From positions 1 to 56,686 of the forward strand of contig JAUNCY010000006.1 in NCBI GenBank assembly GCA_030526325.1: a stretch of 56,686 nucleotides of DNA, read 5' to 3'. A program made the position numbers and the translations under genes. Source of the stretch: Bacillota bacterium (GTDB taxonomy: Bacteria; Bacillota; Clostridia; Peptostreptococcales; Anaerovoracaceae). This document shows positions 38,104-45,392 of the stretch, in pieces; within the stretch, counting starts at the first letter, position 1, and the number at the start of each line of letters is the position of its first letter. Under the pieces are notes generated by a model. It saw only the letters and a program-made list of their open reading frames with translations. It did not search any database and was not told where the DNA came from.

Positions 38104-38757
38104 ATGGCAGGCACCGTTCCTCTGACAGAAAGAGAAGACAGAATTCTTGAATATATGAAAACCCAGATAAAGCTGAAGGGCTATCCGCCTACAGTCAGAG
38201 AGATGTGTCAGTCTCTCGGAATAAAATCAACATCAACCGCTCACAAAGATCTGGAAAACCTTGAAAGAAAAGGATATATCAGAAAGGACCCTTCAAAGAG
38301 AAGAGCCGTTGAAATTCTCGATACAGATACTCAGGCTCCTGCTGCCGATACAGTCTTCCCTGCAGAGAGAGAAGATGTGGTTGACATCCCCGTTGTCGGC
38401 AGAGTTGCCGCAGGAATGCCTATCCTTGCGGAGCAGAATATAGAGGATTCCTTCCCGGTTCCGGCCAGATTCCTAAACGGCGGAGAGCATTTCATGCTGA
38501 ACGTTAAAGGCGACAGCATGATAGATGCCGGTATATTCGATGGGGATTATATTATGATAAAAAAACAGAACACCGCCAGAAACGGTGAAATCGTTGTAGC
38601 TATGGTTGACGGCTTTGAGAGCGAAGCCACCGTAAAAACCTTCTATAAAGAAGACGGTCACATTCGCCTTCAGCCGGAAAATCCGACAATGAGCCCGATA
38701 ATCGTGAACGATGTTAAGATTCTGGGACTTGTCAAAGGCGTTTTCAGATATTTGTAA
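38104..38757 (+). CDS. lexA: LexA repressor
   Basis: A 217-residue SOS repressor. The N-terminal winged helix has Y-P-P-T-V-R-E-M-C-Q-S-L-G-I-K-S-T-S (about 27-44). The autocleavage site is Ala103-Gly104 in V-A-A-G; the nucleophile is Ser138 in G-D-S-M-I-D and the general base is Lys178 in A-T-V-K. RecA-stimulated self-cleavage derepresses DNA repair genes. The ATG follows GAGAGGTGAAAATT; a two-codon upstream start is unlikely. Divergent from tig, with its own SOS box. Confidence 0.97.
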   Translation: MAGTVPLTEREDRILEYMKTQIKLKGYPPTVREMCQSLGIKSTSTAHKDLENLERKGYIRKDPSKRRAVEILDTDTQAPAADTVFPAEREDVVDIPVVGRVAAGMPILAEQNIEDSFPVPARFLNGGEHFMLNVKGDSMIDAGIFDGDYIMIKKQNTARNGEIVVAMVDGFESEATVKTFYKEDGHIRLQPENPTMSPIIVNDVKILGLVKGVFRYL

Positions 38758-38770
38758 AAATTGTATTCAG

Positions 38771-38822
38771 GAGCGCGCAGCTCAGCGGATTCCTTATCCT
38801 CTTTGCTGCAGGCTCTTTTTTT
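38771..38822 (+). terminator. intrinsic terminator of lexA
   Basis: GAGCGCGCAGC (38771-38781) pairs with GCTGCAGGCTC (38805-38815) as two stems separated by a 2x2 internal loop, followed by a run of eight T on the plus strand. Confidence 0.7.
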
Positions 38823-38882
38823 ATTTTACTTCCGTTCCGTCCTGTTATCAGCGGTTTTCAGAATCATCCGCCGCCCGAAAAC

Positions 38883-39404
38883 CTACATATATTTTCTCAT
38901 GGTGCCGAGAGCGCTTTTTTCAAGTCTGCTTACCTGAGCCTGGCTGATTCCTATTTCCTCGGCCACCTCCATCTGGGTCTTGCCCTCATAAAACCGCATT
39001 TTGACTATATGCCTTTCCCGGTCTCCCAGCCTGTCCATAGCATCCGAGAGCGCAATATTTTCCGTCCATTTTTCTTCAGTGTTCTTCGTATCCTTCACCT
39101 GGTCCATTACATACACCGCATCACCGTTGTCTCTGAAAACCTGATCGAACAGGGACACCGGCTCCTGTATGGATTCCAGAGCCGTAATCACCTCCCCTAC
39201 GGGCACGTCCATCTCCCTGGCGATTTCTTCCACAGCAGGCTCCCGAAGATTGGTTTTCAGAAGCCTTTCCTTTGCCTGCAGAGCCTTGTATGCCAGATCC
39301 CGCAGAGACCTGCTTACCCTTATTGAATTGTTATCCCTTAAATATCTGCGAATTTCACCTATAATCATCGGGATGAATATCTTTTGTAGAAACATGACAG
39401 TCAA
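38883..39404 (-). CDS. sigG: 3' part of split sigG: sigma-G regions 2.4 to 4
   Basis: From G-E-I-R-R-Y-L-R-D-N-N (39359 downward) the frame encodes 158 residues clearly of the forespore sigma factor SigG: end of region 2, region 3 (E-P-A-V-E-E-I-A-R-E-M-D-V) and region 4 with the helix-turn-helix T-Q-M-E-V-A-E-E-I-G-I-S-Q-A-Q-V-S-R-L-E-K. The first 15 codons from a TTG at 39404 (M-T-V-M-F-L-Q-K-I-F-I-P-M-I-I) are not sigG but the arm of a recombination site. The missing N-terminal half is on the opposite strand at 46565-46861. Inversion of the DNA between the two CCGATGATTATA copies joins them in frame into 257 residues, against about 260 for SigG of Bacillus. In the orientation given here this piece cannot be an active sigma factor. 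Its TTG overlaps the recombinase stop codon. Confidence 0.9.
   Translation of the reverse strand: MTVMFLQKIFIPMIIGEIRRYLRDNNSIRVSRSLRDLAYKALQAKERLLKTNLREPAVEEIAREMDVPVGEVITALESIQEPVSLFDQVFRDNGDAVYVMDQVKDTKNTEEKWTENIALSDAMDRLGDRERHIVKMRFYEGKTQMEVAEEIGISQAQVSRLEKSALGTMRKYM
39348..39392 (-). other. left recombination site (hybrid att site at the sigG 3' junction)
   Basis: Read on the minus strand: an arm beginning TTTCTACA (39385-39392), then TCATC, the presumed crossover dinucleotide CC (39370-39371), then GATGATTATA and sigG sequence. The 12-mer CCGATGATTATA (39360-39371) is repeated in inverted orientation at 46850-46861. The non-sigG arm lies inside the invertible segment. Confidence 0.8.
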
Positions 39405-40789
39405 TGCTCGGTAAAGATATCTATCCTGTCTCCGTTTATTACTATCCGGTTGATTACGGCTCTTATGACCGCCTTCCGTTCGCTGAAGCTCATATACTCC
39501 CAGCAGTCTTTAATTTCCGTCAGCATATCGTCTAATTTCTTCCTTTTTAAAGCTATGGCGTTTTCATTCTTTTCCCGCTCAATATCTTTGTGCACCGATT
39601 CCAGTTCGGCACGATATTCGTTTATCGATTCCAGCAGCAGTTCATTTTCATTTTCCGCGTACAGCTTGTACAAACGCCGTATTCTTCTTGACAGTTCTTC
39701 CGCCCGTTTTTCAAGAACCGATATTATTTCCCCGCTCAGGCTTTCGGGTCCTGATTCTTTTGCTCCCGCCGCCTTCGCTGACGCCTCAGGATCCGGTTTC
39801 ATTCCGAAAAGTGCATCGATAACAATCCGCTCCACCTCATCCGCCCATATTTTCTTTTGAGGGCAGTTTTCGTCCTTAACCAGATATCTTTTGGATTTCT
39901 GCTGGGAGTAGCATACAATCTTGCTGCCCCTGCCGCCCCATTTCTGATACCTCATTTTTGCGCCGCATTTACCGCAGTACAGCAGCCCGCTCAGCAGGTA
40001 ATCAGTGTGATTTGTTCTTTTGACACTGCGCAGGCTGATTTCTTCGGCAGTCTTATTGAAAGTTTCCCTGTCTATTATCGGTTCATGCCTTCCCCGGTAC
40101 TCTTCACCGTTGTATTCTATTATACCGATATTCGATTTCCGCTGAAGAATGTTCATTACCAGCCGGTCATATTTCAGCCCCAGCCGGTCGGCAATTGCCT
40201 GGGGAGACTCTCCGTCCAGATACAGCCGGTACATCAGTCTGACCTTTTCCGCATCTTCGTTTGGAACCAGAATTCCCTGCTTCGAATCGTAATCATAGCC
40301 GAAGGGCACTCTGCCCCCGCCCATCCAGTAACCGGCTTTCACCCGTTCCTTCATACCCATTCGGGTTCTCATCTTAATATTCTCTCTTTCAAGCTGGGCA
40401 AAGGCGGCAAGTATCCCGATCATAGCTCTTCCCATCGGTGTTCCCGTATCCAGTGATTCGGTTACTGACACAAAATCCACTCCGTGAGGGATGAAAACAT
40501 CTTCAATAATATACAGCACATCCTTCTGGGATCGCGACAGTCTGTCAAGTTTATATACCAGACACCGCTCCAGCCTGTCGTTTTCCGCGTCCTCAAGCAT
40601 GCGCTTCATTTCCGGGCGCTCTATATTGCTGCCGGACCATCCCCCGTCAACATAAAGCTCCGTATTTTCCCACTTCTTAGCTTTGCAGTATGCCTCCAGC
40701 TGCTCAGTCTGAGCCTCTATGGAATAGCCTTCCTCTGCCTGGGCATCCGTAGAAACCCTGATATAAATTCCCGTTCTCTTCTCCCTCAT
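39401..40789 (-). CDS. large serine recombinase, probable sigG-segment invertase
   Basis: A 462-residue large serine recombinase. The resolvase catalytic domain begins G-I-Y-I-R-V-S-T with Ser13 as nucleophile and contains Y-K-L-D-R-L-S-R-S (about 79-87). A recombinase domain (about 160-255) follows, then a zinc ribbon with Cys272, Cys275, Cys293 and Cys309, and a C-terminal coiled coil (about 350-425) that controls directionality in this family. SpoIVCA, which rebuilds sigK by removing the skin element, has the same architecture. The ATG follows GAGGTGCTGA. The stop codon overlaps the TTG of the sigG 3' part (TTGA), so in the split state the two can be co-translated. The nearest and only recombinase in the window, it is the obvious candidate for acting on the sites at 39348-39392 and 46830-46872. 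Confidence 0.93.
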   Translation of the reverse strand: MREKRTGIYIRVSTDAQAEEGYSIEAQTEQLEAYCKAKKWENTELYVDGGWSGSNIERPEMKRMLEDAENDRLERCLVYKLDRLSRSQKDVLYIIEDVFIPHGVDFVSVTESLDTGTPMGRAMIGILAAFAQLERENIKMRTRMGMKERVKAGYWMGGGRVPFGYDYDSKQGILVPNEDAEKVRLMYRLYLDGESPQAIADRLGLKYDRLVMNILQRKSNIGIIEYNGEEYRGRHEPIIDRETFNKTAEEISLRSVKRTNHTDYLLSGLLYCGKCGAKMRYQKWGGRGSKIVCYSQQKSKRYLVKDENCPQKKIWADEVERIVIDALFGMKPDPEASAKAAGAKESGPESLSGEIISVLEKRAEELSRRIRRLYKLYAENENELLLESINEYRAELESVHKDIEREKNENAIALKRKKLDDMLTEIKDCWEYMSFSERKAVIRAVINRIVINGDRIDIFTEH

Positions 40790-40816
40790 TCAGCACCTCA
40801 CAAAACAATAAAACAC

Positions 40817-40871
40817 ATACTTATATTGCAAGTATCGAAGCTTGTGCAGGGTTTTATACCGAAGGGTTCGG
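40817..40871 (-). promoter_or_regulatory. two inverted repeats upstream of the recombinase gene
   Basis: ATACTT-N7-AAGTAT (40817-40835) and CCGAA-N3-TTCGG (40859-40871) lie 28 and 70 bases upstream of the recombinase start. Their dyad symmetry is that of repressor operators. No convincing SigA, SigE, SigF/G or SigK promoter could be placed with confidence in this 217-base gap. Confidence 0.35.
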
Positions 40872-40945
40872 ATATATTTCGGGAAGCCCAAGCAAAAGCC
40901 CGTACAGTATGGAAAATCTGACAGAGCACTTATACTTTTAACGGC

Positions 40946-40981
40946 AAAATAAAAGGCGTTGACATATTAAATGTAAACGCC
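40946..40981 (-). terminator. intrinsic terminator after the DUF2200 gene
   Basis: On the minus strand GGCGTT (40976-40981) pairs with AACGCC (40955-40960), the stem extending inward by ATGT/ACAT across one mismatch, followed by TTTTATTTT. It insulates the recombinase gene from the upstream kinase/DUF2200 transcript. Confidence 0.75.
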
Positions 40982-41006
40982 CTGATACAGTTTCTTTGTC
41001 AGAATA

Positions 41007-41357
41007 CTATTTCCTGAGGATTTTCTCCATAGATTTTCCTTTAGCCAGCTCATCAACAAGCTTGTCCAGATATCTGATTTCCCGCATCAGCGGTTCTTCC
41101 ACGTTTTCTACGCGAACCCCGCACACCACACCGGTAATCTTCTCCCTTTTCGGATTCATTGACGGTGCCCGACGGAAAAAATCTCCGTAATTAATATCAC
41201 TCTCCTCCAGCTCTCTGAGCTGCTGAACAGTGTACCCGGTGAGCCACGAGGTCACTTCGTCCACCTCGTCCCGGCTTCGTCCCTTTCGCTCCGCCTTCTC
41301 TGTCAGAAGACCGTAAAGCTTTGAAAAGGACAGTGCAAATACCTTTTCATTTTCCAT
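41007..41357 (-). CDS. DUF2200 family protein
   Basis: A 116-residue cytosolic protein matching DUF2200 throughout: [13 protein letters not shown] near the start, S-W-L-T-G-Y, Y-G-D-F-F-R-x-A-P-x-M-N-P and the C-terminal [15 protein letters not shown]. The function is unknown. It follows the hybrid kinase gene by 29 bases and ends at a terminator. It lies inside the invertible segment and would change strand with it. Confidence 0.8.
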   Translation of the reverse strand: MENEKVFALSFSKLYGLLTEKAERKGRSRDEVDEVTSWLTGYTVQQLRELEESDINYGDFFRRAPSMNPKREKITGVVCGVRVENVEEPLMREIRYLDKLVDELAKGKSMEKILRK

Positions 41358-41386
41358 GAAAACCCTCCGTTAACTGATTTTTTATT

Positions 41387-43984
41387 TTACTTCAAATACT
41401 TAACCATCATATCATATAGTCTGTCTATTTCAATCGGTTTTGACAGGTGATCGTCCATGCCGGCTTTCAGCGCAGCCATCCTGTCCTCTTCAAAAGCATT
41501 TGCAGTCATTGCTATGATAGGAATATCTGCCAGCTTGCGGTTTTCCAGTCTGCGTATTCTTATGGCAGCCTCGTATCCATCCATGACAGGCATCATAATA
41601 TCCATAAGAACAATGTCATACCAGCCTTCATCCGAAGCAGATATCATATCGACAGCCTCTCTGCCGTTTTCCGCCAGTTCAACCGTCATTCCCGCATCTT
41701 CTATAACAGCCGCTGCAATCTCCCGGTTAAGTTCAACATCATCCACAACCAGCACACGTTTTCCTTTGAAATGTTCCGGAGCTTCATATTCCTCAGTGTT
41801 TTGAGCAGAATAATCCTCTGCATTCTTAAGAGCATTGTAAAGCTCCGATTTAAACAGAGGCTTGGAGCAAAACGCGGTGACTCCCGCTTCTCTGGCTTCT
41901 TTTTCAATATTATGCCAGTCGTATGCCGTTAATATAATGATAGGAATATCATCTCCGATTTCACTTCTTACCCTTCTTACAACTTCGATGCCATTCATAT
42001 CAGGCATCATCCAGTCTATAATATATACCCTGAAAGGATCGTTTTCCTCTATTGACATTCGTGTTCTGAAGATGACTTCTTTGCCTGAGGTAGTCCACTC
42101 CGGTCTGAGTCCCGCCGAACGGAGCATCTTTGCCACACTGCCGCAGCTGTCCATATTGTCATCGGCAACAAGAGCCCTGAAGCCGTCAAGTTCCGGAATC
42201 GTATCCATCTCTCCGTCATCTACAGTTCTGAATCTTAACTTAACAACAAACTCACTGCCCGCACCCGGCCTGCTGGTTACCGAAACAGTTCCTCCCATCA
42301 TATCTACGATATTCTTGGTAATTGCCATTCCAAGGCCTGTTCCTTCAATCCTGCTTACGGTTGAATTCTTTTCACGGGTAAACGGTTCAAATATAGTCTT
42401 TATGAAATCCTCACTCATACCGATTCCGGTATCAGTTACAGAAAACGTAAAGTCTGCATACTTCTCCGGAGCTCCGGGAATTTCAGTGAATTTTATGCTG
42501 ACGGTTCCGCCCGGATTAGTGTATTTTACAGCATTCGATGCAATGTTGAGCAGTATCTGGTTTACTCTGAGCTTGTCGCAGAAAATTTTCTCATGTTGCA
42601 CATCCACAGTATCGATATGGAATTCCAGATTCTTTGAATTTACAGCCGACTGCAATATACTTCTAAGTCCGTGAGCAAGCGCCGGAAGAGAGCATTCGGT
42701 TTCCTGAATCTGAATTTTTCCGCTTTCTATCCTGCTCATATCCAGTACGTCATTTATGAGACTCAGAAGATGCTCGCTAGATACGCTTATCTTTTCAAGG
42801 TAATCCTTTAATATCGTTTTGTCGTCATCGATATGAGCAATCGCCAGTGATGTGAAACCTACAATGGCATTCATAGGAGTTCGTATATCGTGACTCATAT
42901 TTGAAAGGAACTGACTCTTGGCCTGATTTGCATAGTCCGCCCTGTCTCGCTCAATCTTCAAAGCCGCCATAGCCTCTTCTTTAATTTTCCTGGTTTCTTC
43001 CTCATACTTCGCTTTATCAAGAGCCTGACTCATCTTTGAACTCAAAAAGAACAGAATCATTGTGAGCGCAGCAAAAATCAGCATCCCGACAACTATCATC
43101 CTGACCGCAATACCCTGATATGACAAAAGGGAGTTGTTCAGAGCCGTAGACGGCACTATGCAGATAAGTTCACTGCTGTTGGACCTTAAAGGGCGGAACC
43201 CCAGGTAATACTGTCCATCGCTGCAAATCTCTACACCTTTTCCGAAGTTCTTTATCTCTTTATTAAGTTTTTCATACTGATATTCTGTTATATATCCATC
43301 CTGCTTCATATGCTTAAGCAGCGAATAATTGCGATAATACTTGTCTCCCACCTGATTTGTGTAGGTGACGATACCGTTTTCATCCACAGAAAACAGAAGC
43401 GCGTGTCCGCTGTAGCCGCTTACTTCAAATAAGCTGTCAATACCGGAACGGTTAAACAGAAAACCAATTGCAGAAAATTCATTTCCGTCCACATAGTATT
43501 CTTCACAGGGAAGAGCAACCAGATATATACTCTCCTTTTTTGAATTTACGTTCCATGAGACACTCTGCGCAATTCTTTCCTTTTTCTTAAGCTTTAACAG
43601 GGAACTGCTCTGAATGTCCAGGTAACTCTCTATTCCCTCTGCGGTCATAACCTGTCCGTTTTCCTTTATGAACAGGATGTGACCTGACGGGTCGTCCGTC
43701 ATAACGCTTAAGAAATACTGACACTCTTCAAGAACAACGGAACGGTTCTCGTCCTGGAAAAGATTTCTTTCAATTCTGCCCAGCCTCTCGTAAATGTTGG
43801 AAACCCTGAGATCATATGCCTGCTCCATCTGTTCAATGACTGCAGTCATATTCTCTTCTCCGCTGCTCATCATATAGTTTTCCATTCTTTTAACTGCAAA
43901 CGACACAAAAAACAGCATGAACACAAGAACCAGCATAAGCAGAGTAAGGAAATGATTTTTCTTGTTAAGCTTAAATTTTTTCAT
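41387..43984 (-). CDS. membrane hybrid sensor histidine kinase with two receiver domains
   Basis: An 865-residue protein. A membrane helix at about 13-32, an extracytoplasmic sensor domain (about 33-290), a second helix (about 292-315), a short coiled coil, HisKA with S-N-M-S-H-D-I-R-T-P-M-N (phospho-His near 369), HATPase_c with N-I-A-S-N-A-V-K-Y-T-N and G-T-G-L-G-M-A, then two receiver domains. Phospho-acceptor aspartates appear in Y-I-I-D-W-M-M-P (first) and V-L-M-D-I-M-M-P (second), each with its lysine (S-K-P). There is no histidine phosphotransfer domain and no cognate output protein nearby. It is an orphan phosphorelay kinase inside the invertible segment; a link to sporulation initiation is possible but unproven. 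Confidence 0.88.
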   Translation of the reverse strand: MKKFKLNKKNHFLTLLMLVLVFMLFFVSFAVKRMENYMMSSGEENMTAVIEQMEQAYDLRVSNIYERLGRIERNLFQDENRSVVLEECQYFLSVMTDDPSGHILFIKENGQVMTAEGIESYLDIQSSSLLKLKKKERIAQSVSWNVNSKKESIYLVALPCEEYYVDGNEFSAIGFLFNRSGIDSLFEVSGYSGHALLFSVDENGIVTYTNQVGDKYYRNYSLLKHMKQDGYITEYQYEKLNKEIKNFGKGVEICSDGQYYLGFRPLRSNSSELICIVPSTALNNSLLSYQGIAVRMIVVGMLIFAALTMILFFLSSKMSQALDKAKYEEETRKIKEEAMAALKIERDRADYANQAKSQFLSNMSHDIRTPMNAIVGFTSLAIAHIDDDKTILKDYLEKISVSSEHLLSLINDVLDMSRIESGKIQIQETECSLPALAHGLRSILQSAVNSKNLEFHIDTVDVQHEKIFCDKLRVNQILLNIASNAVKYTNPGGTVSIKFTEIPGAPEKYADFTFSVTDTGIGMSEDFIKTIFEPFTREKNSTVSRIEGTGLGMAITKNIVDMMGGTVSVTSRPGAGSEFVVKLRFRTVDDGEMDTIPELDGFRALVADDNMDSCGSVAKMLRSAGLRPEWTTSGKEVIFRTRMSIEENDPFRVYIIDWMMPDMNGIEVVRRVRSEIGDDIPIIILTAYDWHNIEKEAREAGVTAFCSKPLFKSELYNALKNAEDYSAQNTEEYEAPEHFKGKRVLVVDDVELNREIAAAVIEDAGMTVELAENGREAVDMISASDEGWYDIVLMDIMMPVMDGYEAAIRIRRLENRKLADIPIIAMTANAFEEDRMAALKAGMDDHLSKPIEIDRLYDMMVKYLK

Positions 43985-44011
43985 ACAAAAGGTTCTTTCT
44001 TAATGCATACA

Positions 44012-44275
44012 TTATTTTACAAGTTCAATATAATCTTCAGGTTCGGCAGGTTTTTTGCCCTCTTTTATTGCCTCCTGCCATACCGCTGAAAGAGACTTTC
44101 CGTAAGATTCCATGGTTCGGCTTCCCGAGAATACTCTGTCAAAAGCCGCCGACATATGTCCCGGGATAATAATCCTGTAAGACGACTTTTCATCTATCGG
44201 ACTTCCGTCTACTTCTTTTCCCTGTATATGTATTGGCAAAGTATACAGTATACCAATATTAATATACTCCCGCAA
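44012..44275 (-). pseudogene. short remnant, possibly the C-terminal end of a 5'-nucleotidase-like protein
   Basis: An 87-codon frame opening with a TTG. The part from about G-K-E-V-D-G-S-P-I-D-E-K-S-S-Y-R faintly resembles the C-terminal domain of 5'-nucleotidase/UDP-sugar hydrolase proteins (G-x-P-I-D-P-x-x-x-Y). The rest of such a protein is missing, and the first ~18 codons look non-coding. It ends 27 bases before the hybrid kinase gene. It may be debris from element formation or a short unrelated protein. Confidence 0.4.
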
Positions 44276-44404
44276 TATAAAAATAGCAAGATTTTACATA
44301 TTATTTTCCTGCAGATATTGTCCGGAATTTCGCAAAAAATGCAAATTTTTCTGATATACGCCGTCGTATTATCCGGATGCCCCGGCATTTTAGCCGGTTT
44401 ATAA

Positions 44405-44499
44405 AAACTGCGGAAGAACCCTGCCGGTCCCTCCGCAAAAAATTTCCCATATAAAAAACACGCCGTATACCGCTGTAAAGCTGAATCTGACGTGTTTTT
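44405..44499 (-). terminator. tandem intrinsic terminators after the winged-helix gene
   Basis: On the minus strand AAAAACACG/CGTGTTTTT (arms 44491-44499 and 44454-44462) forms a 9-bp stem, then a second hairpin TGCGGA/TCCGCA (44431-44436, 44408-44413) is followed by GTTTTTAT. The first is symmetrical enough to work in both directions. The rest of the 44276-44520 gap shows two nearby GTATAC palindromes (about 44235-44250, inside the remnant) and nothing else I recognise. Confidence 0.6.
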
Positions 44500-44520
44500 A
44501 CTGCATGAATCGTTTAGCTG

Positions 44521-44700
44521 CTATTCTGCCGGCTGCCATTTGCATCTTACCGGAGATACGATTTTTTCTTCCTTTTTTAATTCTTTGAAAGCTTTATCTA
44601 TTTCTTTTCTGTCAATACCTGTGATTTTTTCAACTTCGCCGGCGCTGACAGGTTTGCCTGCTTCTTTCATTGCAGCGATTACAGCTTCTTTTACATCCAT
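44521..44700 (-). CDS. small winged-helix protein (59 residues)
   Basis: A single compact helix-turn-helix module: M-D-V-K-E-A-V-I-A-A-M-K-E-A-G-K-P-V-S-A-G-E, then I-T-G-I-D-R-K-E-I-D-K-A-F-K-E-L-K-K-E and a short beta wing K-I-V-S-P-V-R-C-K-W. It resembles stand-alone small transcription factors common in Clostridia; the target is unknown. The ATG at 44700 is chosen over an upstream GTG because AAGGAG lies eight bases before it. It has its own promoter and terminators. Confidence 0.72.
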   Translation of the reverse strand: MDVKEAVIAAMKEAGKPVSAGEVEKITGIDRKEIDKAFKELKKEEKIVSPVRCKWQPAE

Positions 44701-44738
44701 TGTTATCACTCCTTTTCTTTAGTTTCTGCGTTTTATAA

Positions 44739-44767
44739 ATTATATATGCAGCAGAGAATTATTGCAA
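44739..44767 (-). promoter_or_regulatory. SigA-type promoter of the winged-helix gene
   Basis: TTGCAA (44762-44767) and a perfect TATAAT (44739-44744, minus strand) are 17 bases apart, 38 bases upstream of the start codon. Confidence 0.6.
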
Positions 44768-44852
44768 CAGTAATTGATTCAATTGCCTTGACTTTAGCTC
44801 AGATATATGAAACAATTCTGTTGTCATTTCAAATCGAAGGAAGGGAATAGCA

Positions 44853-45056
44853 ATGATATATATTAACGACATGCCGAAGCCTTTCAGAGAAGGCATGACT
44901 GTGGCAGATGCTTTCAATGAAAACAATATTAAAATCAGACAGTCTTTTCTTATTATGGTCAACGACGAAACAGTGGACTATTCTGATTATTCCACATTCG
45001 AGCTTCATGACGGTGACGACATTCAGCAGATGTATCCGTTTTTCGTTGAGATGTAA
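44853..45056 (+). CDS. small ubiquitin-like-fold protein without a diglycine tail
   Basis: A 67-residue protein beginning M-I-Y-I-N-D-M-P-K-P-F-R-E-G-M-T-V-A-D-A-F. The pattern and length suggest the beta-grasp fold of ThiS/MoaD sulfur carriers. The C-terminus is F-F-V-E-M, not G-G, so it cannot be activated like ThiS. The ATG follows GAAGGAAGGGAATAGCA. No ThiF/MoeB-type partner is visible. It is one of the few plus-strand genes here and converges with the YlmC-type gene, the two stop codons being two bases apart. Confidence 0.65.
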   Translation: MIYINDMPKPFREGMTVADAFNENNIKIRQSFLIMVNDETVDYSDYSTFELHDGDDIQQMYPFFVEM

Positions 45057-45058
45057 TT

Positions 45059-45343
45059 TTACAGGCCGGTGCTTTCATCGGCCTCTGCTGTTTTTTCGGA
45101 ATATTCCGTTGCAGGCAGATTCACCAGTATTACATCCTCTCCAATTATTTTCACATCCTTCCATTTAATCTCTATCTCTTCGTTCTTTGCAAACATTCCC
45201 AGAAAGCTCCGCTGTCCGGGAACAATCAGCGCATCTATCCGGGCCTTATCCAGATTAATCTCTATGTCTGAAACAAATCCCATGCTTTTGCCGCTGCTCA
45301 TATTAATTATCTCTTTATTTTTCAGTTCCCGGCTGCTTATCAA
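45059..45343 (-). CDS. YlmC/YmxH family sporulation protein (PRC-barrel)
   Basis: About 94 residues. S-R-E-L-K-N-K-E-I-I-N-M-S-S-G-K-S-M-G followed by V-S-D-I-E-I-N-L and a PRC-barrel core match the YlmC/YmxH family of small sporulation-associated proteins. In many Clostridia this gene lies beside sigG, which supports the area's sporulation identity. The G6 SD run touches a GTG, so the TTG at 45343, eight bases away (M-I-S-S-R-E-L), is the likelier start. It lies inside the invertible segment, downstream of the GH18 gene. Confidence 0.75.
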   Translation of the reverse strand: MISSRELKNKEIINMSSGKSMGFVSDIEINLDKARIDALIVPGQRSFLGMFAKNEEIEIKWKDVKIIGEDVILVNLPATEYSEKTAEADESTGL

Positions 45344-45392
45344 AACTTTCACCCCCCATCGTCACAAATAAATTCCTGTCCTCGAATCTGTA

